This document shows positions 51,391 through 59,505 of a DNA stretch of 64,000 nt, in pieces; positions within the stretch are counted from its first letter, which is position 1, and each line of letters starts with the position of its first letter. The stretch covers positions 372,001 to 436,000 of the forward strand of contig NZ_LRPC01000028.1 in assembly GCF_001592965.1 (NCBI RefSeq), in the 5' to 3' direction. The notes beneath the pieces were generated by a model. It saw only the letters and a list, made by a program, of their open reading frames with translations, was not told where the DNA came from and did not search any database. Position numbers and translations under genes: made by a program. The DNA is from Roseivirga spongicola. Lineage in GTDB: Bacteria > Bacteroidota > Bacteroidia > Cytophagales > Cyclobacteriaceae.

Positions 51391-54309
51391 TTATCTCAAA
51401 ACACTTAATAAAATCTCCACCACATGCAGCGCCTTTCTCCCTGTTCCGTCTTTAATCTGATGACGGCAGCTGGTGCCTGAAGCGGCAATAATTACTTCTT
51501 CCGGTTGCTTTCTCACAGTAGGGAAGAGTACTAATTCTCCAATCTGCATGGAGAGCTCATAGTGTTCCTTTTCGTAGCCAAACGACCCGGCCATGCCACA
51601 GCATCCTGAAGGAATCATGTGCACTTCAAAGTTTTTCGGAAGACTCAGAATCTTCTTAGTAGGAGTCATGCTGGAAAGCGACTTCTGGTGACAGTGTCCA
51701 TGAACTTTAATCAGCTTCTGCACCTCTGTAAACTGTTCCGCTTTGATATGGCCTCGGTCAATTTCTCTAGCCAAGAATTCCTCTATAGTGAAAGCATATT
51801 TGGCTAAATTTCTAGCCTTTTCCTGCAATTCACCACGAGTTAAGCCGATAAACTCATCTCTGAAGGTAAGTATAGCGGAAGGCTCTATGCCTACTAAAGG
51901 CACTTCTTCCGAGACTATATCCGCAAATAGCTTCACATTGGCTTCGGCCAATTCCTTGGCTTCATCCAACAATCCTTTGGAGAGCTGTGGTCTGCCACAA
52001 TCTGGGTGATCTACGAAAGTCACTTCATAGCCCAGTTTGTCCAACAATAGGACCGCCTTCTTCCCGATTTCAGCATCGTTGTAATTGGTGAATTCATCGC
52101 AATAGAAGTAAACCCTTTTCTCTTTCTTTTCAGGTCGGAATTCTTTGTTCAGCCAATGTTTGAGTGGCTTCTTGGCCAGTTCAGGCATGCTGCGCTCTTT
52201 AGCGAATCCTGCAATCGACTTGGCCAGATTTCCTGTAACCGAGTTGCCAAAAACCAGATCGTAAGCCCATGGAGCTTTGCTGGCCAGCTTCATGCTTTTG
52301 GAGAAATGAGCGATCCGTTTGGCCCTAGTTGGAACGCCCTTTTCCTGATAATATTGATATTGCCACTCGGCCTTGAGTTTGGCCATATCCACATTAGACG
52401 GACATTCTGAAGAACAACCTTTGCAACTCAGGCAAAGATCCATCACTTCTTTAATTTCTTCGTGAGCGAAAGGATTAGCCTTGTCTGAACGAGTCAGCAT
52501 TTCCCTCAAAATATTGGCTCTGGCTCTAGTGGTCTCCTTCTCGTTTCTGGTGGCCATGTAACTCGGGCACATGGTGCCGCCACTGAGTTCCGATTTGCGA
52601 CAGTCTCCCGATCCATTGCAAAGTTCAGCGCTACGAAGAATCCCCTGATTCTCGGAGAAATCGAACATGGTGTCGAATTCTCTGGTCTCCTGATCTTTCT
52701 CATAGCGAAGCGAACTGTCCATAGGAGGGGTGTTCACTATTTTGCCGGGATTGAAGATATTCTGCGGGTCCCAGATTTGCTTCATCTGCTTGATGAGCTC
52801 ATAATTGTGTTCACCCACCATTTGAGGAATGAACTCGCCTCGGAGTCTTCCATCACCGTGCTCTCCTGAAAGCGAACCTTTGTATTTTTTAACCAGTGAA
52901 GCAATTTCTTCGGCTATGATTCTGAATTGCTTTTGTCCTTCTGCCGTCTTGAGGTTCAAAATGGGACGCAGGTGCAGTTCTCCAGAACCGGCATGCGCAT
53001 AATGCACGGAGTATAAGCCATGTTTTTGGAGTATCTGGTTGAACTCTTCGATATAGGCAGGTAAATCCTGCACATCTACAGCTGTGTCTTCAATAACCGG
53101 AGCAGCTTTGGCATCGCCAGGAACATTAGAAAGAAGGCCCAATCCAGCTTTTCTGAGGTTCCAGACGGATTTAATCTGTTCTCCCTGAATGACGGGATAG
53201 GCATAACCTCTTCCTTCACTTTTTAAGTCAGAGATTAAATCAGTGACTTTTTGGTCGGCTTCTTCAGGTGTTTCGCCATTCAATTCGACCACCAGAATGG
53301 CTTCAGGATCGCCTTCTACAAAGAAGCGTAGTGCACGATACATTGGGTTTCGCTTGGTTGCTTGTAGAATGTAATCATCCATCAGCTCACATGCTGATGG
53401 AGCATATTTCAGTGCTACCAAATTGGCTTTTAGGCTATCATCTATTGTTGCTGAGTGAATGCAAACCAGTCGCTTGTTATTAGGTGGAAGAGGAGTGAGC
53501 TTGATCTTCGCTTTGGTAACCATGCATAGTGTTCCTTCTGAACCAGCGATCAGACTACAAAAGTTAAAAGGAGTGCCATTTTCAACAAAGGGCTCATGCC
53601 TAAGTAGCATATCCAGCGCATAACCTGTATTTCTTCTCGGTATATCGGCCTTAGGGAATTGCTCAACGATCTCTTTTTGATTCGTTTCATCCTTCAACAT
53701 CTCTCTGGTTTCAAAGTAGATGTTATTGTGAAGCAAACCTGTTGTAGAAAGTCCGTTGCATCGGTTTAAAAACTCGCCTGTATCCATCGGACCGAACCAA
53801 GTCTCTGAACCATCGGCTAAAATGGTTTCTACCTCTAAGAGATGTTCTCTCGTACTACCATAAACCACCGAATTAGAGCCGCAAGAATTATTTCCAATCA
53901 TACCGCCAATCATGGCTCTGTTGGCTGTAGAGGTCTCAGGTGCAAAGAAGAAACCGTAGACGGCTAGGTGCTTGTTCAGGTCGTCTCTAACGATTCCTGG
54001 TTCAACCCAAGCGTAGCCTTCTTCAGCATTTACTTCAATGATTTGGTTGTAGTTTTTGGAAAGATCTACCACAATGCCACCGCCCACTACCTGACCAGCG
54101 AGAGATGTCCCTGCCGTTCGGGGGATCAGTGAACTATTGTTCACCGAAGCAAACTTAACCAAGGTAATTAGGTCTTCTTTTCCTTCGGGAATAACCACAG
54201 CAAGAGGTAATTCTCTGTAAGCCGAAGCATCAGTGGCATATAGCCTTCTGTGGGTTTCGTCAGTATATAAATCTCCTTTTAGGGAGTCGCGTAATGGCTG
54301 CCAATTCAT
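51391..54309 (-). CDS. FAD-linked oxidase with Fe-S domain (GlcD/GlcF-type fusion)
   Basis: 972 residues. The N-terminal FAD_binding_4 domain (about 30-260; PRTAGTSLAGQVVGGGIVVDLS) and FAD-linked C-terminal domain (about 270-530; SGEHGDGRLRGEF) resemble glycolate/D-lactate dehydrogenases. A ferredoxin-like region follows (CNGSGDCRK, MCPSY near 570; CLSCKGCSSECP near 625), then a CCG domain (HGHCHQKSL, GCCGMAGSF). It likely oxidises a 2-hydroxy acid and passes electrons to the quinone pool. The natural substrate is undetermined. Single gene. Confidence 0.9.
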   Translation of the reverse strand: MNWQPLRDSLKGDLYTDETHRRLYATDASAYRELPLAVVIPEGKEDLITLVKFASVNNSSLIPRTAGTSLAGQVVGGGIVVDLSKNYNQIIEVNAEEGYAWVEPGIVRDDLNKHLAVYGFFFAPETSTANRAMIGGMIGNNSCGSNSVVYGSTREHLLEVETILADGSETWFGPMDTGEFLNRCNGLSTTGLLHNNIYFETREMLKDETNQKEIVEQFPKADIPRRNTGYALDMLLRHEPFVENGTPFNFCSLIAGSEGTLCMVTKAKIKLTPLPPNNKRLVCIHSATIDDSLKANLVALKYAPSACELMDDYILQATKRNPMYRALRFFVEGDPEAILVVELNGETPEEADQKVTDLISDLKSEGRGYAYPVIQGEQIKSVWNLRKAGLGLLSNVPGDAKAAPVIEDTAVDVQDLPAYIEEFNQILQKHGLYSVHYAHAGSGELHLRPILNLKTAEGQKQFRIIAEEIASLVKKYKGSLSGEHGDGRLRGEFIPQMVGEHNYELIKQMKQIWDPQNIFNPGKIVNTPPMDSSLRYEKDQETREFDTMFDFSENQGILRSAELCNGSGDCRKSELSGGTMCPSYMATRNEKETTRARANILREMLTRSDKANPFAHEEIKEVMDLCLSCKGCSSECPSNVDMAKLKAEWQYQYYQEKGVPTRAKRIAHFSKSMKLASKAPWAYDLVFGNSVTGNLAKSIAGFAKERSMPELAKKPLKHWLNKEFRPEKKEKRVYFYCDEFTNYNDAEIGKKAVLLLDKLGYEVTFVDHPDCGRPQLSKGLLDEAKELAEANVKLFADIVSEEVPLVGIEPSAILTFRDEFIGLTRGELQEKARNLAKYAFTIEEFLAREIDRGHIKAEQFTEVQKLIKVHGHCHQKSLSSMTPTKKILSLPKNFEVHMIPSGCCGMAGSFGYEKEHYELSMQIGELVLFPTVRKQPEEVIIAASGTSCRHQIKDGTGRKALHVVEILLSVLR

Positions 54310-54388
54310 GAAGAGGCAAAATAACAGGAGTGAATTTTTAAAGGAAGTGGTACAGGGGAATTATTTGTGCAATCGTAATAGCATAATT

Positions 54389-54574
54389 AGTCTTGGGGGC
54401 TCCCTAAGACTTTGAATAGGCAGTCAAGGGCGGTCAAAGCGAGACGCTTTGATTAGTGGAAGAAGCCTATATATTGATCTTTCTAGCCATTATTATTCAG
54501 GTGATTATTCTTTGATAGGCCAAGTAAGGGGTGATTTTTCCAGTTTCTAGTCTTGGGCGAGATGCCAAGACTAG
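54389..54574. repeat. Three strong hairpins in the gap after the FAD enzyme gene
   Basis: AGTCTTGGG-GGCT-CCCTAAGACT (54389-54411), TCAAAGCG-AGA-CGCTTTGA (54434-54452, perfect 8 bp) and CTAGTCTTGG-N8-CCAAGACTAG (54547-54574, perfect 10 bp). The second has the same GCG-AGA-CGC core as the hairpins in the tandem repeat at 41 kb. Between the second and third lies a decayed gene fragment (54462-54533). Confidence 0.65.
54462..54533 (+). pseudogene. Decayed copy of the 3' end of the small ORF at 55270-55491
   Basis: The 70-bp stretch is about 80% like 55420-55491. In the frame of that ORF it reads EAYILIFLAIIIQVIIL and then TGA. Several differences are silent (CTA/TTG, GCC/GCT), and one extra base after CTTT shifts the remainder. 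This suggests it was once coding and later disrupted. Confidence 0.45.
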
Positions 54575-54593
54575 ATTGAGATGAAGCTGGAGT

Positions 54594-55181
54594 TTACTTT
54601 TTCCTCTTGCCAAGCCTAAACGCTAATGACAACTCCAGAAAATTTCCGTTAGAATTGAAAACATTAAATCCATGGATTCCAGATTTGTTTTCTGTTGGTG
54701 TTGAGTTCTTATTGCTATAGTTGACTTGATAAAAACCTGCATAAGGTTTAAAACTGAGTCCCAAGGAAAATCTTCTCGTTATGTCGTAATTGATACCGGC
54801 AAAGCCATATAGATAAAGTGAATGCACGTCATATTGCCGATTATAATTAATGACCCCATTATTATTTACTCTTTCTTTAACTCTGACAAATGAATATCCT
54901 ATTCCTCCACCAAATCGGAAAAATGCCCTTGATGAAAGAGGATATCTCCACTCTCTTCCAGCTTCAAAACCAATTCTATTCTGATGCTGAAAACCGGAGT
55001 AAGCACTCCCATAAAGACTGAAATTCCATAGTTTTCTTTCTGACCCGAATCGGTAGGTGATACCTTGATCTTGAGTAGTTGCGAATAACCCAATTTCTTT
55101 CGTAGCTGAGCTGTCTTGTCCATGCACGAGACTCGAAACAAATAGGGCGCAGCCAATGATTATTTTTGTAATATGTTTCAT
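54594..55181 (-). CDS. Small outer-membrane beta-barrel protein, 195 aa
   Basis: A signal peptide (about 1-21, CALFVSSLVHGQ) is followed by alternating, Tyr/Phe-rich strands (FSLYGSAYSGF, FFRFGGGIGYSFVRV, FSLGLSFKPYAGFYQV) ending in a Phe near the C-terminus (LELSLAFRLGKRKK). This is the pattern of eight-stranded OmpW/OmpA-barrel-like proteins in Bacteroidota. The function is unknown. It lies between a pair of similar small-gene fragments. Confidence 0.75.
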   Translation of the reverse strand: MKHITKIIIGCALFVSSLVHGQDSSATKEIGLFATTQDQGITYRFGSERKLWNFSLYGSAYSGFQHQNRIGFEAGREWRYPLSSRAFFRFGGGIGYSFVRVKERVNNNGVINYNRQYDVHSLYLYGFAGINYDITRRFSLGLSFKPYAGFYQVNYSNKNSTPTENKSGIHGFNVFNSNGNFLELSLAFRLGKRKK

Positions 55182-55269
55182 TGATGGTGTTGTTTGATTT
55201 ACTCAATGATAGTCGTCCTCCTATTCCAGAACAAAAGTTTGAATCGAGTTTAACTTTTATTCAGGTTTA

Positions 55270-55491
55270 TTGGAATCAGTTTTAAAAAATCAGTTAAAAG
55301 ATGGTCTAAGTGAGATGTTGAAACTAGGTTTTTATGAGACGCCTAAGACTGGGTTTAGGAGTGGACAGGTTTCCATTACCAATAGAGAAACAGAATCAGA
55401 TGAGTTATTCACCCAACTAGAAGTTTATGTATTGATCTTTTTGGCTATCATAATTCAGGTGATTATTCTTTACAGGCCGAGTAAGGGGTGA
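55270..55491 (+). CDS. Possible small membrane protein, 73 aa or less
   Basis: Open from a TTG at 55270; an internal ATG at 55315 is another possible start. The C-terminal third is one membrane span (YVLIFLAIIIQVIILYRPSKG, in part). A related stretch at 54462-54533 differs mainly at silent positions, which argues that this end is or was coding. The N-terminal part is polar and of no recognised family. Confidence 0.4.
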   Translation: MESVLKNQLKDGLSEMLKLGFYETPKTGFRSGQVSITNRETESDELFTQLEVYVLIFLAIIIQVIILYRPSKG

Positions 55492-55621
55492 AAAATAGAA
55501 TGGTAGATTAGCAAATTGCAAGAACTAAATGAACCGAATATCATACGCCCCAATTTCTTCTAAGGTGAAATAATCACAACAAGGGCATTGGTATTTCATA
55601 ATTCAAATCTCAATGTTATTT

Positions 55622-55649
55622 GGAGATTCCCGCCTACGCGGGAATGACG
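55622..55649. repeat. Dispersed palindrome (ATTCCCGCCTACGCGGGAAT)
   Basis: GGAGATTCCCGC, CTAC and GCGGGAATGACG form the half-element of the GTCATTCCC family seen complete at 5793-5872 and 59173-59247. It sits just beyond the 3' end of the kinase gene. Confidence 0.6.
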
Positions 55650-55672
55650 TCTAAATTTAATATATGGATATC

Positions 55673-57010
55673 CTAAAAACTCAAAACAAAACACGCTCCC
55701 TTACCAATTTCACTTTCAACTCTTAGGTCGCCACCATGGAGTTGCATAATCTGTTTGGATAGACTCAGTCCAATACCTGAACCTCGCTTTTTAGTGGAAT
55801 AGAAAGGCATAAAGATCTTCTCTTTGGCTTCTTCGGTAATGCCTTGTCCGTTGTCTTGGATTGAGACTTTGGTATGTCCATCACGGAAATCAACTTTTAC
55901 CTCAACTTCTCCGTCTTCTTGGTTTTCAATAGCTTCACTAGCATTCTTGATCAAATTAATGAGCACTTGCTCGATTAACTGATCGTCTAAGTTTACAATG
56001 GTTTCCTGTTTTAAAACCTTCAGTGTCAGCTGATTTTCCTTGAATTCATTCTTCATCAGAGCCACCGCACTTTCGACTACTTTGTTAATATCATGCTTTT
56101 GTAGGTTTGGTTCGGGCAGGTTGGTGTAATCTCGATAAGCATTGATAAAGTTGATTAATCCATCTGAACGACCTGATATGGTGCGTAGACCTTCTTCCAG
56201 GTCGTCAAGGCTATCATCTGGTATCAGGTTAGCATCGGGCTTTCTGGTTACATCTTCTGCAATAATTTCCTTTAGCGTTGAGGTGAGGGATGAAATAGGG
56301 GCAATGGAGTTCATAATCTCATGCCTCAACACCTTGGTCAGGTTTTGCCAGGCTTCCAACTCACGCGATTGCAGTTCAGCCTTAATGTCTTGGAAGGCCA
56401 ACAAACGAAACGATTCATTTCCTAATTTATAACGGCTGATAAATACCGCTAACTCGTTGCCGTTCTTGGTTTTATAAATGATTCTAGAATGATTTCCCAG
56501 TTCCTTCAGTATCTCCCTGATTTCAAGGTAAGACCGATTGATTGACACATTTCTATCATTATTCAGGTTCAGTAGGTTAAGAGCTGAGCGGTTGATGAAC
56601 TTCACCTTGTTTTCTTCATCGATGGACACAATACCAGAAGCTATGTTTTCAACCACCACCTGCAATTCCTGAAAGAACTCTTCACGCTTCTGACGTTCCA
56701 ACAAAATGGCATCAATCACTTCTTTGAAAGCCATATTCAGTTCCTTGAAGGTCTTTCCCAGCTTATTGTCATGGGTAAAGCTCATGTTGAAGTCGTTGTA
56801 CTTGATGGCATCGAAAAAGCGTCTGAGCTTCTTGTTGGTGCTTTCTATGTAGTTGAAAAGCTCAAAGACTTCAAAGATGATCAGAAAGCCGGTAACCACA
56901 GTGGTTACGTACTTTTCATCGAAGAAAATTAGATATACAAAGGCAGATACGGTGATGAAAAGAACAATCACCCGAAGCAGTACAAATAAGCGGAAACGGT
57001 TAAAGCCCAT
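55673..57010 (-). CDS. Membrane-bound sensor histidine kinase (NtrY-like)
   Basis: 445 residues. Two N-terminal TM (about 9-28 and 34-53), a HAMP-like segment, a PAS domain (about 110-210; ENIASGIVSIDEENKVKFIN), HisKA with His230 in VLRHEIMNSIAPIS, and an HATPase domain (N-box NLIKNASEAI, G1 DNGQGI, GSGIGLSLSKQI). All catalytic boxes are intact. The gene overlaps the upstream response-regulator gene by 11 nt, so they form a two-component pair. The signal is unknown. Confidence 0.93.
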   Translation of the reverse strand: MGFNRFRLFVLLRVIVLFITVSAFVYLIFFDEKYVTTVVTGFLIIFEVFELFNYIESTNKKLRRFFDAIKYNDFNMSFTHDNKLGKTFKELNMAFKEVIDAILLERQKREEFFQELQVVVENIASGIVSIDEENKVKFINRSALNLLNLNNDRNVSINRSYLEIREILKELGNHSRIIYKTKNGNELAVFISRYKLGNESFRLLAFQDIKAELQSRELEAWQNLTKVLRHEIMNSIAPISSLTSTLKEIIAEDVTRKPDANLIPDDSLDDLEEGLRTISGRSDGLINFINAYRDYTNLPEPNLQKHDINKVVESAVALMKNEFKENQLTLKVLKQETIVNLDDQLIEQVLINLIKNASEAIENQEDGEVEVKVDFRDGHTKVSIQDNGQGITEEAKEKIFMPFYSTKKRGSGIGLSLSKQIMQLHGGDLRVESEIGKGACFVLSF

Positions 57011-58376
57011 ACTTCTCTAATCTTCTGTATAGTGACGAACGCGTAAGTCCCAATTCCTGAGCGGCATGGGTAATGTTTCCGTTGTGCTTTGCCAAGACTT
57101 TGCGGATGAGAATTCGCTCTACATCTTCCAGATTATACTGCTCCAGATTGATCTCGCTTTGGTCTTTCGGCTGATTCGAGGCATTAAAGAAGAAGTCTTC
57201 CGGCTGCAGAATGTTGTCTCTGCTCATAATCACAGCTCTTTCCACAGCATGCTGAAGCTCTCTAACATTACCAGGCCAATGGTATTTCTCCAATCGCTTC
57301 ACAGTGGCTTCTGAGAACTTGTAAATGTCTTTGTTGTATTTCTTAGCAAACTGCTCCAGATAATGTTCTGCCAGTATTCTAATGTCCTCGTTGCGTTCTT
57401 TCAGCGAAGGCAAGGTAAGCTCAATGGTGTTGATACGATATAGCAGATCTTGCCTAAATTCCCCCTTTTGCACCATTTCATAAAGCGGCATGTTGGTGGC
57501 ACATATCAAGCGAATGTCTACATCAAGTACTTTGTTTGAGCCAACGCGAGAAATACGTTTATTCTGCAAGGCTGTCAATAATTTGGCCTGAAGAGCAGGA
57601 GAGAGGTTGCCAATTTCATCGAGGAAGAGAGTGCCGCCATTGGCTACTTCAAATCTACCAGCACGATCTGTTTTGGCATCGGTAAATGCACCACGCACAT
57701 GACCAAAAAGTTCCGACTCAAAAAGGGTCTCAGTGATAGCTCCCAAGTCTACCGTAACGAAGGGTTTATCAGCTCTTTTGGAATTGCGGTGAATGGCTCG
57801 AGCAATGAGTTCCTTACCCGTTCCGTTTTCACCCAGAACTAGCACATTGGCATCGGTTTCAGCTACTCGTTCAATGGTGTCAAACACCCTGATCATAGCC
57901 GAAGACTGACCAATAATGTCTTTGAACTTATGATCCAATTCTTCACGCATAAGTTCCTGTTGGTCTTTGAGTTGCTGAACTTCTGCTTTAGAAGATCGAA
58001 GCTGAATAGCTGATAGCATTGTGGCTAGCAGTTTCTCATTTTCCCATGGCTTCATCACAAAGTCTGTTGCTCCAGCTTTGATGGCTCTTACCGCCATATC
58101 TACCGAGCCAAAAGCTGTGATAAGCACCACCACGGCAGACGGATCAATCTCCAGAATTTTATCTAACCAATGAAAGCCTTCCTGACCTGAATTCACATCT
58201 TGTGTAAAGTTCATATCTAGCAGAATCACATCATACGATTCATTTTTAAGTAGGTCAGGAATCAGGGTGGGATCTTTCTCCAGATCAATCTGCCCGAAAT
58301 GGCGTTTCAGGAAAATACGAGCTGCTTTGAGCAGGTCTTCGTTGTCGTCTATAATGAGTATGCGTCCTGTTTTCAT
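57000..58376 (-). CDS. Sigma-54-dependent response regulator (NtrC family)
   Basis: 458 residues. A receiver domain (about 4-120; phosphoacceptor Asp54 in VILLDMN) precedes an AAA+ domain (about 150-390; Walker A GENGTGKE, GAFTDA in loop 1, Walker B LFLDEIGN) and a Fis-type HTH (NITHAAQELGLTRSSLYRRL). The sigma-54 contact motif is GAFTDA rather than GAFTGA, a variant often seen in Bacteroidota. First gene of the pair with the kinase. Targets probably include nearby envelope transport genes, but no clear -24/-12 site was found. Confidence 0.93.
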   Translation of the reverse strand: MKTGRILIIDDNEDLLKAARIFLKRHFGQIDLEKDPTLIPDLLKNESYDVILLDMNFTQDVNSGQEGFHWLDKILEIDPSAVVVLITAFGSVDMAVRAIKAGATDFVMKPWENEKLLATMLSAIQLRSSKAEVQQLKDQQELMREELDHKFKDIIGQSSAMIRVFDTIERVAETDANVLVLGENGTGKELIARAIHRNSKRADKPFVTVDLGAITETLFESELFGHVRGAFTDAKTDRAGRFEVANGGTLFLDEIGNLSPALQAKLLTALQNKRISRVGSNKVLDVDIRLICATNMPLYEMVQKGEFRQDLLYRINTIELTLPSLKERNEDIRILAEHYLEQFAKKYNKDIYKFSEATVKRLEKYHWPGNVRELQHAVERAVIMSRDNILQPEDFFFNASNQPKDQSEINLEQYNLEDVERILIRKVLAKHNGNITHAAQELGLTRSSLYRRLEKYGL

Positions 58377-58523
58377 GTTTGGGTTTCGGTGATTTTAATC
58401 CTCTTAACTCTCTTTTAAAAAAGGTAAATTATTAGCAGATAAACATCTTTGGAATTGATCTGAATGATGTTTGTAAGGATACTCCTCCTTGGCGAAGGAG
58501 GTTGGGAGGATTGACCTAGTCAC

Positions 58524-58558
58524 TAATCCTCCTAGCCCCCTTTTCAAAAAGGGGGAGA
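58524..58558. repeat. Palindromic repeat (CCTAGCCCCC family), copy 1 of a direct pair
   Basis: TAATCCTCCTAGCCCCC followed by TTTTCAAAAAGGGGG. The same orientation recurs at 59079-59112; an inverted relative is at 12418-12450. Just before it is a related palindrome, CCTCCTTGGCGAAGGAGG. It lies in the gap between the response regulator and the DUF559 gene. Confidence 0.65.
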
Positions 58559-58639
58559 GTTGCTGCCATAAATTATTTACTTTTTCCATAGTCGCTTTGC
58601 TTTATGCATATGCTTCTGGTGGTTCTAACTCTAGTACGT

Positions 58640-59062
58640 TTATTTTCCCATAGGCTTCCTGAGCAACGGCAGAGGTTCTGGGGATTGACTGTTTCCTTGT
58701 CTTCCTTTAATCCCTTCAGGTACAAATTCTTTCAGATAGTGATAAACCGCATTTACATCTTCTATTACCAACTTTTCGGGAATTCTAATGACCTGATAAC
58801 CGAGTTCTTTCAATCTATAGTCTCGAATTTCATCTTCCTCAACTATATGGTCATGATATTTTCCATCCAATTCGATGATCAATTTCAATTCGCGACAGAC
58901 AAAGTCAACTATATAGTTTTCAATAATGAATTGCCTGTTGAATTGAAGTCCGTAAAAACCTTTGGCTCTGAGAACGTATTTCCAGAGTATGGCCTCACCT
59001 GGTGTCGACTCATTTCTAAGTTTTCTGGCGTTGTGTTTTAAGTGTTTGTTGTAGGTGGTCAT
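58640..59062 (-). CDS. DUF559 family endonuclease-like protein
   Basis: 140 residues from the ATG at 59060-59062; the frame extends to 59101 but the added residues are encoded by the repeat. The PD-(D/E)xK-like core is visible: NYIVDFVCRELKLIIELDG and KYHDHIVEEDEIRDYRLKELGYQVIRI, with GLQFNRQFIIENYI before. DUF559 is Vsr-like and probably nicks or cuts DNA; its biological role is unclear. It is flanked by direct repeats 555 bp apart. Confidence 0.85.
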   Translation of the reverse strand: MTTYNKHLKHNARKLRNESTPGEAILWKYVLRAKGFYGLQFNRQFIIENYIVDFVCRELKLIIELDGKYHDHIVEEDEIRDYRLKELGYQVIRIPEKLVIEDVNAVYHYLKEFVPEGIKGRQGNSQSPEPLPLLRKPMGK

Positions 59063-59078
59063 AATGGATTTATCATCT

Positions 59079-59112
59079 AATCCCCCTAGCCCCCTTTTCA
59101 AAAAGGGGGAGG
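59079..59112. repeat. Palindromic repeat (CCTAGCCCCC family), copy 2 of a direct pair
   Basis: TAATCCCCCTAGCCCCC followed by TTTTCAAAAAGGGGG, nearly identical to 58524-58558 and in the same orientation. It lies 17 bp upstream of the DUF559 start codon. Confidence 0.65.
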
Positions 59113-59172
59113 GTTTGTGCTAGGTTTTATTTTTCTTGTAATAAAACAACCTTTTACTGATGCCTGATTTAT

Positions 59173-59247
59173 CGTCATTCCCGCGCAGGCGGGAATCCCT
59201 TACGGATCTTGTTTTCATTGGAGATTCCCGCCTGCGCGGGAATGACG
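59173..59247. repeat. Dispersed double-hairpin repeat (GTCATTCCC family)
   Basis: CGTCATTCCCGCGCAGGCGGGAAT at the left and GATTCCCGCCTGCGCGGGAATGACG (24-25 bp each) at the right are inverted to each other and each self-complementary. It is followed by CCCCTTAAGGGG and a T run (59272-59291). The rest of the 59.1-59.5 kb gap shows only short stem-loops and the promoter element of the next gene. Confidence 0.7.
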
Positions 59248-59436
59248 TTCTAAAATGTATTCACCCTTAAACCCCTTAAGGGGCTTTTTTTATTTTAGGC
59301 AGAGTTAAAAAGCTTAGCAAATCAATCCTTCCTCATGAATATACACAAATACTACCGTCCGCCAGCGAACGGTAAAGTTCGTCAGCGAATAGTTTAAGTT
59401 GAGGATGTGTTTTTAAAGCACTGTAAATCAGGTTTT

Positions 59437-59444
59437 TAACTTTG
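59437..59444 (+). promoter_or_regulatory. Possible -7 promoter element of the MacB-type permease gene
   Basis: TAACTTTG matches TAnnTTTG and lies 61 nt before the ATG at 59506. No clear -33 TTTG is seen at the usual distance (TTTTTAAAG is there instead). Confidence 0.3.
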
Positions 59445-59505
59445 GCATATTGCTTGGAAAGAAAATGGTGGGTTAGAGCCCAATGGTCAAAATAATTCAA
59501 CACTC

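Noticed and set aside
58604-59041. Plus-strand frame of 145 codons opposite the DUF559 gene
   Set aside because: The minus strand encodes recognisable DUF559 motifs; this strand gives a Phe-rich string without a family.
59443-59458. Sigma-54 -24/-12 site (TGGCAT-N5-TTGG) before the permease at 59506
   Set aside because: The -12 element reads TTGG where GC is needed, and an exact TAnnTTTG box overlaps it, so a housekeeping promoter is the simpler reading.
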